64,000 nucleotides of DNA from Sardina pilchardus (taxonomy: Eukaryota; Chordata; Actinopteri; Clupeiformes; Clupeidae): contig NC_085010.1 in NCBI RefSeq assembly GCF_963854185.1, positions 5,402,078-5,466,077 on the forward strand, given 5' to 3'. A program made the translations under genes and the position numbers. Below are positions 44,587 through 55,711 of this stretch, in pieces; position 1 is the stretch's first letter; each line of letters starts with the position of its first letter. Below the pieces are notes generated by a model, which was given only the letters and a program-made list of their open reading frames with translations, ran no database searches and had not been told where the DNA came from.

Positions 44587-44852
44587 TTCACAATGTTACT
44601 TTCGAAGGCACCACCAGGCTCACCAGCCTGACCCCTGAGAATAATGTTACTTTGAACTAGACCTTCTTATATTTGGCGGAGTCAGCTTTATTAGGATTCA
44701 ACAGGGGTTATAATTTAATGTCTCAAACAGCGCGCGGCTGCTTCACGGATTTTCCTTCCACCACTTCCTGTTCCCTCATTGGTTCAGAAAAGTGACGTCT
44801 TTACACCACAGTGAGATTGAAAAGAGACAGGCGAAAGTCTGAATTTGGAAAA

Positions 44853-45100
44853 CTGTTCCAAACACACATCTGAATTTCTGCGAGGTTTTGTCATATAAAC
44901 ATATACGTGACACCATTAGAAACATAATCAACTAGTTTTCAAATATAGATGTTAAAATGATAGCCTATCGATGGCGCTTTGTAAAAACAATAAAAGTAAT
45001 TCCTAAGATTTTCACTCCTCTCACCTGCAGCAGGCCCATTCAAAAAGCCCATTCAACTTAATTTGCATTTGAAAGAGCCATTCACCAAGAGACACATTTA
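44853..45100. repeat. Dispersed repeat, partner of 33.4 kb copy
   Basis: Shares ordered blocks (AACTGTTCCAAACACACATCT, CTCACCTGCAGCAGGCCCA, ATTTGCATTTGAAAGAGCCA) with 33416-33665, same strand. Confidence 0.75.
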
Positions 45101-45484
45101 CTTATTCTTCTGACTTTTTTCCAATTTGTAGTAAAATTGCTTAACATTTTTTAATGTTCTTCTTACTTTTATGTAGCCAACACCTTTGGCCATAAAAATG
45201 AAGGGAGTCAGTTAGCACGTCCTCCAAAGAAAGTGACCGAGACATTTTCTTTTTTCTAAATATATCTTGGGAGACGAGTGTTCAGAACGAGTACAAATCA
45301 TAATGCAAAATCGAACGAGGCTATTACCTGGACAGACATTTACTTAGATCTATATTTGGCCTCATCACAGGCGAAGCACCGCTAAATAGACGCAAAGTTC
45401 TCACGTAGCACTTGAAAACTGCCAACTTCTAGATTCGGCTGGAACTTCACGGGATGTGTTTCCAGACAATGTTTAAAATCCTAC

Positions 45485-45635
45485 CTCCATGATGTACCGC
45501 ATGTTTCATGTGGTTGTTTGTATGGCCCTTGAATTTGTACTCATGGCCTGTTGAAAACGTGCAGCATGGGCATCTGTAGATCCCCTCCTCTAGGTATTTG
45601 TCTTGGGCAGGACAACCTTTGAAGTGTGTTGGGTG
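45485..45635 (-). CDS. Zinc-finger-like internal exon
   Basis: On the minus strand a splice acceptor (TTTTCAG) at 45636-45640 opens a frame GCPAQDKYLEEGIYRCPCC, TFSTGHEYKFKGH and NNHMKHAVHHGG, ending at a GTAGGA donor (45484). C-x2-C and spaced histidines suggest a C2H2-like finger. It is a single exon of 151 nt with no neighbouring exon recognised. It lies close to the dispersed repeat that also follows the BEN-like fragment, so both could be parts of one transposon family. It could instead be an isolated host exon. Confidence 0.45.
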
Positions 45636-45659
45636 CTGAAAACATTGAAACATTAGTGA

Positions 45660-46560
45660 AGGGTCTTTGTATTAATTTGGACCTCACCTTTAAGAATACA
45701 AGACATACAGATTTCTGTGCATGTCATTTTAGTGCTACTGGTGCAATAAAAGTATTACTTTGAACATTAGCAGTATATCTTGCAATGACTAAAACTATGC
45801 TGAGAGAATTATAATTGTATCAAAGTGAAATGATAAAACTTCTACTTAGCTAACGTTAAGGTTATGTAGCTAGTCCAACACTGGAAACCGAAGCTTGTCA
45901 AGTCAAGCTCATAATAATCTTGTGTTACGAGTCCCAAAGACGGAACGGGGAGTAACAAAGATAAGACAAAGGGATCCTGAAAGACAGGTGAAATAACAGG
46001 AGCGTTAACCCAGCAGCTTTCCTTGTTTTGTCCCAAATTGCGTCTGTTTTATTCATCCAGAATAAATCATCAATACATTTCAATAACACAGTATCACATC
46101 ACAATACCACATCACAACATCACATTCGAATCACAAATGTCATAAATGTTTAAAAACGGGAAATATACGTACAGTTTTGTACCGCAGGACAAATACAGCA
46201 TGAACTCAATTTCACAAGATATGTCTTTGCATGCGGTTGGAAAATTGAAAAAAAACAGTTAAATTGACAAGATAACACATGCAGCTTTTATCTACCGTAT
46301 CTATCTTAAGTTATGCATATACAGTAACATCAAATGTCATAGACATTTTAATCATTGTGCGACAGGGTCAATGAAGTAATGACCAAGTTCATACAGGAAA
46401 ATCAGAGTGAGGCTCTTAATTAGTGACAACGCAACCTAACCAATCACCTTTGCTCCTATACGCCTGCACTAATTTAAATTCTCCGCTGCCAGATTCTCCT
46501 AGCTCTTGCGCTATGACGCCGCTTATATGCTTTTCTTTCATTATCAAATCAAATGTCGCC
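45660..46560. other. Non-coding
   Basis: No gene recognised. About 46428-46475 (GTGACAACGCAACCTAACC, AATCACCTTTGCTCCTATAC) is repeated at 61122-61170. This may be an end fragment related to the DIRS-like element that follows. Confidence 0.5.
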
Positions 46561-46687
46561 ACTTTTGATCGCAGGCTCATTGCCTAACCCGGAAGATTCC
46601 CCGGTCTAGGCTCGCCACAGCCAGCGATCGCTGACTGGCCCGTGCCTGGAGGACCTCTTCCATCGTGGGATTTCCCCCCCATCAGAG

Positions 46688-47648
46688 ATGTCCCATGAGG
46701 AGCTGTTACGGTTTTTCATGTCCTCATCCGATCCCGTTTCCCCCTCCTCTCCACATCAACCAACACCGAAGAAAGCCAAGGCGAAAGGAAAGCACAACAC
46801 CCCAGCATCGAAGCCTGGACCCACAAAGAGACGTAGAGCGGAAGAACCGGAGGACCCCGTCTCCACCCTGGAAAGCACTTCAGTCCCCACGGCCGCAGCT
46901 TCTCCAAGTGTTCCAGTGCCGCTTCCGGAAACCAGCGGGCCTTCTGTTGACATCCAGCGTCGTAGAACCTATGCGTCAGCTGTGCCAATGGCCGCCCCAG
47001 GAGCACCCTTCATTCCATCTGCAGCAGCCGTTTCACACGCGCTTCGCAGCCAGATAATTGCAGGTAATGATGTCAATTTTGTTGTGCCGTAATTATCTAC
47101 CTCGTGGTCGCCTAGTGGAGTGCGGGGATGTTTCTGTCCTACTTAAAGAGCGCAACGCCAGGCTCTCTAAAACTCTCTAAGGAACTGGACACTTATTTAG
47201 CGATCTTTCTGACCTTGCGCTTAATTATGGGGGGTCTTTATTTTAAGAGTACCATAAGTCGTTCTCCTGCAAAGCTGCCATGCACATTCAAAAGTTTAAT
47301 CGTCGTATGGACTGGTCGTCTCTGGATTTGGAACTCTTTAGTGGACATTTCACTGGTCACCGCCAGCTGTCCTGTTCCATCTGCGGTTCTTTCAATCACC
47401 TGGCTAATCTTTGCGAAAGATCCGTTCAGTCCAACTCCTCGCTTCCTGGTCTCAAGCCCAGCGCTCCCTTCCTCAACCAAGGAAGAGATATCCCAAGCCG
47501 ACCACCGGTGTGTATTAATTTCAATGAATCGGTCTGTCCTAATCTCAAATGCAAATTTTTACACTGTGTGGTGAAAGTCATCCCAGAGCTGTTTGTCCCC
47601 GCAGGAAGAAAGTGGGTCCATCAACAAACAACAAACGAATATGATTAA
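46688..47648 (+). pseudogene. DIRS-like Gag, degenerate
   Basis: 46688 opens MSHEELLRFF, followed by a Pro/Ser/Lys-rich region (KKAKAKGKHN) and TYASAVPMAAPG, ending ALRSQIIAGNDVN where stops begin. Similarity resumes in another frame at about 47280: HIQKFNRRMDWSSLDLELF, CSICGSFNHLANLC (zinc-binding), CINFNESVCPNLKCKFLH (CCCH-type). In DIRS Gag the corresponding regions are continuous. At least two frame changes and several stops make it non-functional. Confidence 0.65.
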
Positions 47649-47920
47649 ACATCCTTCAACCCCAATCAACGTGCCCGAGTTGTCCGATCATCTCACCCTA
47701 CACCCCAACAGATGTTTTGTCAATTTTCTTATTACTGGTTTAATTCAGGGGGTTTTGGCTGGTCTAAGTCTGTTTCCATCTACCTCGCATGTGTGCAAGA
47801 ATTTACAGTCTTCCATGAGAGAGCCTGACATTGTGGATGGCCTTATTAAGAAAGAAGTCAACAAGGGGTTTGTGATTGGTCTGTTTCGCAATTCACAGGA
47901 AGCCCACTGCAGCAAATTGG
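47638..47920 (+). pseudogene. DIRS-like reverse transcriptase N-terminus
   Basis: STPINVPELSDHLTLHPNRC, FVNFLITGLIQGVLAG, NLQSSMREPDIVDGLIKKEV and NKGFVIGLF match the region just upstream of the RT core in DIRS elements. It ends at the junction with Harbinger sequence near 47920, before any catalytic residue. Confidence 0.65.
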
Positions 47921-47937
47921 CCCTGGTTTGTCCTAAT

Positions 47938-48275
47938 GGATGAGGCACTGGGGCAGTCGGCGGCAGTGTCACCTGCCTGCGCCATTGCCTCAATCCAAGA
48001 GGACAAACCAGGGCCAAGTACCTCCACAGAGGGGCCAACGACGTCCGGGCCAACTACCTCCACAGCAGGGAGGGAGGAGGAGGAAGATGAAGAGGGGGAG
48101 AAGATAGAGAAGAAAGAGGGAGGGAGGAAGTCTACACCAATGAAGAGGAAGAGGGAAGATCCTGTCCTAAACTTCATGAGGGAGGACATACGCTATCAGC
48201 GTGAGCGGAGGGAGAAGGAGGCCAAAGAGCGGTCTGACCGCTTCTTTGGCCTCCTTGAGAGATTAATTAGGGGCC
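47938..48275 (+). pseudogene. Harbinger Myb/SANT-like protein, C-terminal fragment
   Basis: MDEALGQSAAVS, then EDKPGPSTSTEGPTTSGPTT, an acidic run (EEEEDEEGE), and KRKREDPVLNFMREDIRYQ ending FFGLLERLIR. This charged C-terminal helix (RKREDPVL.F.RE...ER..RFFGLLERLI) is typical of the second Harbinger protein, which binds the nuclease and carries it into the nucleus. The Myb-like DNA-binding half is missing; the left end is a junction with DIRS sequence. The frame runs on into the inserted repeat at 48271. Confidence 0.65.
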
Positions 48276-49405
48276 AAGCAGCGAAGCTGCGAAGGCACCT
48301 ATTGTGTTTGTCTTTGTTCTTCTTATTATTATTCTGACATGGAAGTCAATGGCAGCCCATAGAACCAACTACGGGAAAGTTGTGAAATTTGGCACACTGA
48401 TTAGGGACAGTCCCATTATTCATGTCACCAAATTTCATGCCGGCACCTCGAACTCTCTAGCGCCACCAACAGGTCAAAGTTAGACGTGCGTTCACGCACA
48501 TAACTTTTGACCCCTTGGGCCAATTTTCAAAAATCATGTATCTTTGGAATCCTTGGACCAGCCCGAGTTCAACGCACCCTGTGACGTCATTTTCCGCCAT
48601 GATGGATTTTCCGCCATTTTGTATTTCATCAAAAACACTTAAAAGCCTTCTACTCCTACAGATTTTGTCCGATCGACACCAAACTTCACACACATAATCT
48701 ACAGACCATCTTATACACTGACATTTTTTTTTTCTTCGGAACTATAACCGTTCGCCTGTAACAGCCAATCGAATTTCGTGGTGAAGCCGCCAAACAGGAA
48801 GTGGGCTCATATTTCAGCAACCCTTGCGCGCATCAAAACCAAACTTGGTACATGGACTCTAGACCCCATCATGATGAGGCTCAAGAAATTTGGTGACCTT
48901 TGACCTCTAGGGGGCGCCACAGTTAGCAAAAAGGCATTTTGGCCTGTAGCTGTTGATGTGTTTGGAATTTAAACTTGCTACTGATGTCTAGTTATACTGT
49001 GGGAAGTCCTTAGGCTGACCCATTTCAATTTGTGACATCAACCTTATTTGATTCGGCCGCCATATTGGATTTAATAAAAATCCCTTAAACATTTCCACAG
49101 GTCACAAAATGTATCCGATCTGCACGAAACTTCACAGGGATGATCTTCAGCCCGAGTGTAACATAGGCTGTGCTTTTCGAAAGGATATCTTAAACCGTCC
49201 GCCCGCAATAGCCAATCGAAATTGACGGCGAAGCCGCCGAACAGGAAGTGAGCTCGCTTCTCGGCCAATCTTGGGTTGTTTGACATCAAAATTCTTGTGA
49301 CTGCTTAAAACTACATGCCTGACGTAACAGCATTGAGTTACCATGGCAACTCTGGCCTTTTTGTCCTGCCTGCTTGGCCCCCACATTGCTGCTTGCAGCT
49401 ATATT
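48271..49405 (+). repeat. Hairpin-ended dispersed repeat
   Basis: Starts GGGCCAAGCAGCGAAGCTGC (hairpin GCAGC-GAA-GCTGC at 48278-48290), then TTCTTATTATTATTCTGAC, and ends in GCTGCTTGCAGC (49388-49399) plus TATATTTA. Terminal hairpins matching each other recall the Helentron-like repeats here. The interior repeats itself at about 48590-48790 and 49055-49255 (CCGCCATTTTG.., GAAGCCGCC(A/G)AACAGGAAGT, CCAATCGAA). No coding sequence. Confidence 0.65.
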
Positions 49406-49724
49406 TATTAAATGAAATCATATCAAAGCATGTTGTTCTGTCTTGATTGTGCTACCCCAAGCTATACTGATTGTTAATTAAACATATACACAACTGTGAT
49501 GCACAAATAAGGGTTACACATATTTAATTTTGAGGAAATAATGACTTTATTACGGTATTCCATTCAGCTTTTCTCCTTTCTTCTGGTGTGCTGCAAAGGA
49601 GTAAGAAACATGATGTTACAGTGATTCTATGGGTTGTTTTGGTCAGATGACCAGTTTGAAGAACACATGAAACACAAGCAGATGCACTCAGTATAATTGG
49701 TGTTATGTAAGTTTTGTTACTGAC

Positions 49725-51808
49725 CTAGGCAAAGTAGTCGTGGTCAAGTGGTGCATCCTGAAGGCGGTTAATTGCACACATCAAAGCTGCACGCCACTCA
49801 GCGCCACTCAGGTTGTCCCCACCACCGTGCTCAGGAGGGTCCTCTCCCTCTTGGATCACCTCCTCCAGTGGGAGCTCATCTCCAACCCCAATGCAAATGT
49901 TGTGGAGAACAGCACAAGCAGTAACCACCTGTACAAGGAAGAGATTTCAAAAGACAGACATCCAGAAAAGTACAAATGGATGTAAGACATTGTCCATTAA
50001 AATGTATTCATCTATGTATTCTTTTTCATTTTTACATGACAAAAATGACATTAACTGTTAGTATACAGATTAAATTGCATTTATTTAATTACCTTAGGCA
50101 CAAATTCGGAATGTACTTCAAGTGCCTCTAAAAAGATGCACCTGAAGTGGCATTTCATCATCCCAAAGGCACGCTCAATGATTGTGCGGCCCCGAGAATG
50201 ATGATAATTGAACCTTTGCTCTGCTACGCCTCTCACTGGCCGCTTATAAGGTGTGATAGGGCCAGGGGTTCCCTCAGACATGGGTAGCCACCATTAGCCT
50301 GGATGCCAGACCGAAGTTTAGCCCCGCCTCCATTATTTTTCTGCAGGGAACTTCGGTCTGGCACTGCTCCGTTCAGCTCAGGGGGTCAGGATTTGACTGG
50401 TTAGCTTCGCCGATTAGCAAAGCACTTCCTCATCGCCATTTTCCAGAAATACATCATGTCCGGTGCCGTTTTCCCTGCATTTTCCTCATGCTGATTGGTG
50501 GCTGTTCCACTCTCAGCTCATGCACGAGCTTAGTGTGGGCACGAGCTCTCCTTCTGTACCTTACGTCAATCGGTAACCTGGCACTTAATTGGTAATTAAA
50601 AGTAAAACGGCACCGGAAACAAGCCCCTTGAAACGCCATGTTGAAGCCTGAAAAAATCGTTCAATTTTGGCAATTTTCACTAGCCTAGCATTCCCATTGA
50701 AATGAATGGGGGCGGGACTTGTTCACTTTCTCCAGTTCTTGTAATACCTCCATGGTTCAGCTGCTACTATTCGAGATACAGATCTGTTCGGACCAATCAC
50801 ATTTCACAGGGCGCGCTTTACGCGATGATTGACAGATGAACAGCAGTGACGCTCACGGCTGCATGCGTCCTCGTTCAACGAGTTGGGTGTGAGACCATGT
50901 TCGCTTAGGTTGATTTTGATTGCAACAGAAACGTTATGGCTATGAATGCATAATTTGTTCATGCAGTTTGGCCTTTCGTTTATCTTAGCTATTGAAACGG
51001 AGGTTTTATCACGGATTCGCACAACTATTTCTGAACACTTAGACCAACGAGGATATGTGGGAAAACTTCAGTTTCACTTTCACCCAGTTAAAACAGCATG
51101 TTTGGGTGATGTTGTTCCCGTTTGTTTAAAAATGTCTGTTTGCTCGTTGGGTTAACGACACACTTTCCCAGCTGTTCATACAGTTTGAAGGAACTATTTT
51201 TAAAAACGAAGGAGGATGTTTTCCATAGCCTACCCTGCTACATATTTCTGTCTTAGATTTCGCAGAAACTGACAGCCAATAACTTGTTCTGTTTGGTTTG
51301 GTCTATCCAATGAGTGCAGAGCTATCCCCCCCGCACTGTATCGGTTGAATCACGCCCCATAATCGCAGCTGAATGGAGCAGTTTCAGACTCATATTCTGA
51401 TAAGAATTGAGTATGACGTCGTCAGGCTAAGCCACCATCACCTAGGAGGAAATACCCTGGTGGAGGGTAAGTCCCATTGGTGTAGATGGGGCTGTTTCTT
51501 AGGATGTGTGCATCGTGTACGCTTCCTGGGTAACCCACAAAGGTGTCAATAAAGCGACCCTGATGGTCACAGACCGCCTGCAGCACCAGTGATGCGTACA
51601 GTTTCATGTTGCGGTAGTCTTGCCTATCAGGGCCGCCAGGACATTTAATTCGGATGTGGGTACCATCGATGGCCCCAGCAGCCTGAGCAAAGGCGGGGTG
51701 TTGGGCCAACTCCGCAAAGCCCTCCCCGATGGCCTGCACCTCCTCCTCGCTTGGCAGATGTATGAATAGGGACCGGACAGCCACCAATGTCGCTGCTGCA
51801 GCTGGCAA
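49725..51808 (-). pseudogene. HARBI1-like: HARBI1-like Harbinger nuclease, interrupted
   Basis: Minus strand. 51808-51439 reads LPSEEEVQAIGEGFAEL, GAIDGTHIRIKCP (first catalytic Asp), QAVCDHQGRFIDTFVGYPGS, VHDAHILRNSPIY (second Asp), YPPPGYFLLGDGG. After the 1135-bp insertion it resumes at 50285: PGPITPYKRPV, FNYHHSRGRTIIERAFGMMK (catalytic Glu), CIFLEALEV. A GT-AG intron at 50092-49929 joins to VVTACAVLHNICI and the end DHDYFA at 49725. Without the insertion the coding blocks would be continuous. The N-terminal helix-turn-helix is missing upstream of 51808. It would cut Harbinger ends with the Myb-like partner. The symbol denotes similarity only. Confidence 0.85.
50295..51429. mobile_element. 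1.1-kb element with 9-bp TSD inside the nuclease gene
   Basis: Ends TAGCCTG at 50295 and CAGGCTA at 51429, flanked by exact 9-bp repeats AGCCACCAT (50286-50294 and 51430-51438). An internal stem CCAGACCGAAGTT / AACTTCGGTCTGG lies at 50308-50362. No transposase. A 9-bp TSD fits MULE- or Merlin-like transposition; the superfamily is not settled. Confidence 0.85.
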
Positions 51809-52175
51809 CGTTTTAACAACACTTTACTAAGATTTCCGGAAAGGTACGGACTCGATTAAATTCATTCTGGACTCTCTATCCGACCACATAAAGACGTGGG
51901 GATACTTCGGTTTGGCTTTAGGGACCCTCTACTCACTACCACGTAAGTGTAGTGTTGTTTGGAACAGTAGAAGAGGTATAAAAATAGCGTTTTGTAGCGG
52001 TGAAAGGACACGTCCCGGTCACTTCCAGGCTAACGAGTTTTGGCTAAAAACGGTGAGCTCGAACTTTCTCAAAATACATCCAAATGACATGATTTTGGTG
52101 TCAACTCAACGTATGTACCCCCAATAGTCCGAAAAATTTATCTAAAGTGCATTTCACTCCGGATTATCCCTTTAA
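51809..52175. repeat. piggyBac-style repeat end
   Basis: The right end CCGGATTATCCC followed by TTAA (52172-52175) is a common fish MITE terminus. A left TTAA at 51813-51816 lies near the break in the nuclease gene, but the sequence beside it does not mirror the right end. Confidence 0.4.
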
Positions 52176-54961
52176 GGGCGGAGCAAGATACTCCATGAGA
52201 AGCCACTTCCTGGAACCTGAAGCGCAAGGTCAAAATCCCCCTTTATGCAGAGCAGAGGCAGCAACTGTTCCATTGAAGTCTATGGACATAGATCAGAATT
52301 TCATGTATATGCTAAGATCTTGGTTCTCTAGAGTTAGGAATGTGAATTTTGGGCACGGTTTCATGACCCTCAACCCCTTCTGACCACTTCAGATACATTT
52401 TTAGCATTTTTGAGCATTCCAGTCTGGAGAAAATCGACTTTATATCAGGTGTGCCCCTCTTGTTTATACTGCTGATGTTGGCCGGTTGCTACGTACGCTC
52501 TACCTGACAACACATTAGCCAGCCAGCTGAACCAAATCCTGATTTGTGCTTACGACGATCAGATGGCCCTGGGGTAACTTAATGAGAGCAGCGACATATT
52601 CAATTATTCCATTGATGTTTTTATTTAATTCCTTGCGTGTGCTTTGTGTGTGTTATTTTCCATATTATAATTAATAAATATAGAAGGCTTTAAAGAGCAG
52701 GTAAGATTATTTTGGAACATCATCAAGCAACTGCTAGCAATTGCATTGATAATCGACTGCTTGATTTTATACACCTGTGGAAAGGGGCCTGATGAAATCC
52801 ATGAATACGTCAATGACACACCCCCTTTATATACAGAGGAAGTGATCCCCGTTTTGCGCCCATAGACATGGGGTGCTTTATATGTAACGATTTATCGGTT
52901 CTTCCTTCCTCAATCGATCCTCGTTCACCGGAAATCGCTCACAGCCGAGGGCACGAGGACATCTCATTCATGTAATTGCAACCAGAGGAAGCAAGACCGA
53001 GGAGGGAAGTGGCAATCCCGATACGAGAGGAAACATAAGACCATCCCACACGGAGGTGTTATTTCGGAGATGGGCGTTATGTGGCTATGCATGGATGATG
53101 TATAACGTTTAAAAATATAGAAATATAGAAATGTTATTTATGGCGTGTGAAGTTGATGCTAAAAGCTATAGTGGGATTATGTTAGGGGCTCATGAAGAAC
53201 ATAAATGTAGCCTAACGAACAATAAATTCATTATTTGAACGTCCTTATCAACATTTGCCATTGAAACATTTTGTGTATCTGCACAAAAAAGCATCATGTC
53301 GGGTATCCAATGTTACCGTGGGTATTTGAGATGTTCAGTGTCCTCTCCAGTTATTTTGATGAGATGAAGGTGGCCACCCTAACTATATAGGCCTACACAG
53401 TACACACCCACAGCCTTCACAATTTTAGGAGTAAGCCATGAACATCTAGCAAATAATATATGGCAACCAGTAACAGGTTAAACATTAAAAGTTAGATCAA
53501 TGCAGTCAATCTGTTCATTTGTTTATTTTAAGGAATAGCCTAAATATGGCCACCACACAGCCTTAGTAATATTTTCAGATTAAGCCATAAACATATAAAA
53601 ATACATTACAAAGAACGATAAATAACAGCCAAAATGTTAAAAGTGTGTACAGTTCGTTCAGGACACCCACTGTTTCGATAACATTGGAACTCAATAAGCA
53701 ATCATCTGTTTCAAGAAATCACTTAGAACAGCATAAAAAGGATGACTCATACATTTTGAGTTTTCATTACATTTGTTTATTACATTTACAATGTGTGGAA
53801 CAAGAGTGTTTTAACAACATCAAGAACAGGAATACACACAGAAAAGGCGTAAGGGAGACATGGTGAGACTGCAATATAAAAAGGAGGGTTAACACCCATT
53901 TATATTTTCAAAGACATTCTGAAAAACATTTCAGATTCCCAAATCTGAACAACCGTACCGTGTGTGAACAACTAAAGACATTAATGTGCAAAGGATGCTG
54001 GACATGCACACCTACAAGAAGTTTAACTGAGGAAGACGTAGCACCGCCAGCCAAATGTGCTACAGGAGGTGTTGGAGATGCTGAGGTTGGAAGGGTCCCT
54101 TCGTTTGGACCTAAACCATAAAAAATGACCTTCTCTGATAATTTCAGTCAATACTACACACCCGTCTTGTCCTCTGCATCCTTGGTCCTAGGCAAGAACA
54201 GGCACAGTGGAAAATTGAGAGAGCAGGTAAAAGTCAGTGTATACTTGGTACAATACATTCACAGATGCCACATCTGCCACACAAGACCAGCAAGAGTTTA
54301 CATACCCATACACGGCCGACCCCTTCAAGGTTGGTTGGGGGTGCCACACCTTATAACTTTTATAACACCAATGATTCCCAACAATATCTTTCATAGTTGT
54401 TTTGAGAATAAAAAGCTGACAGGCTATAAGAAATCACTGCACTTTAGCCATTGCATTCATCAACACAAGGAGACTTTTCTTATTGTAATAAGAACAATAC
54501 TGAGGGTAATCAGTAACTGACTTTGTGAGGAATGCCAGCATGCTGTACAGACAACAATGACTGTGCTGACAGCAAATGTAGTGTACTGCTACAACTGAAG
54601 GAATTTAAGAGAGGTACCCTTTACTGTCCATTGCAGGAGGCCTTCAATATCATCAGTAAAGTGGAGCAGTTGGTCCGGGCAAGAACGACCGAATCCCTTA
54701 TGGTGTCAACCAAAGCAGTGGCACTGCTACAGAGAGAGATAGTAGGCTATACCCACTTAAAAGCATTACCATCTCTACCCACTTAAAATATTAACATTTG
54801 GGATTGATAACAGTATACCCACTACAGCTAACTAGACTAGGCTACATCATTGCAAACATTGTTCTTATTCTATGGATGGACCTAATTCTGCCCTTAGAGC
54901 ATCATTAACCTACTCTTTTCAGTTATCTATATGTGGTGGCTCGCATGGGCAGAGCCCTGCG
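52176..54961. other. Non-coding region
   Basis: No gene recognised. 52836-52870 (GAGGAAGTGATCCCCGTTTT and GCGCCCATAGACATG) has an inverted partner at about 62109-62144. The short frames at 54125 and 54532 contain no recognisable domain. Confidence 0.5.
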
Positions 54962-55711
54962 TAACCCCGCGTACACACTGTCTCCGTCCGTCAACGGATC
55001 ACGGAGGTTGGATCTGCCGTATGTGTATCTGCATACACGTGATCTGATTGGCTGACGGATCCGTCGCTGCCTGAAAAGTTGAACATTTCTCAACTTTCTT
55101 GACGGAGGCAACGGAGCTGAAGCGACGGACGGACCCACAATGCCTTTCGAGTCCGCCCCATGCAAAGTGAATGAGATCCGTTGACGGACGGAGAGAGTGT
55201 GAATGCGGGGTAACCCTGCATTCACACTGTCTCCGTCCGTCAACGGATCTCATTCACTTTGCATGGGGCGGACTCGAAATGCATTGTGGGTCCGTCCGTC
55301 GCTTCAGCTCCGTTGCCTCCGTCAAGAAAGTTGAGAAATGTTCAACTTTTCTGGCAGCGACGGATCCGTCAGCCAATCAGATCACGTGTATGCAAATACA
55401 CATACGGCAGATCCAACCTCCGTGATCCGTTGACGGACGGAGACAGTGTGTACGCGGGGTAACCCTGCATTCACACTGTCTCCGTCCGTCAACGGATCTC
55501 ATTCACTTTGCATGGGGCGGACTCGAAATGCATTGTGGGTCCGTCCGTCGCTTCAGCTCCGTTGCCTCCGTCAAGAAAGTTGAGAAATGTTCAACTTTTC
55601 TGGCAGCGACGGATCCGTCAGCCAATCAGATCACGTGTATGCAAATACACATACGGCAGATCCAACCTCCGTGATCCGTTGACGGACGGAGACAGTGTGT
55701 ACGCGGGGTAA
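54962..55711. repeat. Three abutting Harbinger MITEs sharing TAA sites
   Basis: Three 249-bp elements: A (54965-55210, inverted), B (55214-55459) and C (55463-55708), separated and flanked by TAA at 54962, 55211, 55460 and 55709. Each has TIRs of the form CCC(C/T)GC..ACACTGTCTCCGTCCG. B and C read identically over the long stretches I compared; A is a diverged reverse copy. The period is exactly 249. The frames inside are not genes. Confidence 0.9.

Larger units (their letters stand above)
46570..47920 (+). mobile_element. DIRS-like element fragment (gag plus RT start)
   Basis: The coding order and motifs (ALRSQIIAGNDVN, then a Cys/His region, then NVPELSDHLTLHP) are those of fish DIRS-type tyrosine-recombinase retrotransposons. 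The copy has many frame breaks and is cut at about 47920, before the RT catalytic core. RNase H, methyltransferase and recombinase are absent. Confidence 0.65.
47938..51808. mobile_element. Broken PIF/Harbinger element with convergent genes
   Basis: The C-terminal part of the Myb/SANT-like accessory protein (plus strand, 47938-48270) and the HARBI1-like nuclease (minus strand, 51808-49725) face each other, the usual two-gene Harbinger content. A hairpin-ended repeat (48271-49405) and a 1135-bp element with a 9-bp TSD (50295-51429) were inserted later. TIRs were not found; both ends are probably lost. Confidence 0.7.

Noticed and set aside
46665..47057. Second long frame overlapping the DIRS-like gag start
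   Set aside because: The frame at 46688 carries the family motifs (ALRSQIIAGNDVN); the overlapping one is Pro/Arg-rich shadow.
55171..55711. Repeated 67-84-codon frames
   Set aside because: They fall within the three Harbinger MITEs and repeat only because the MITEs do.
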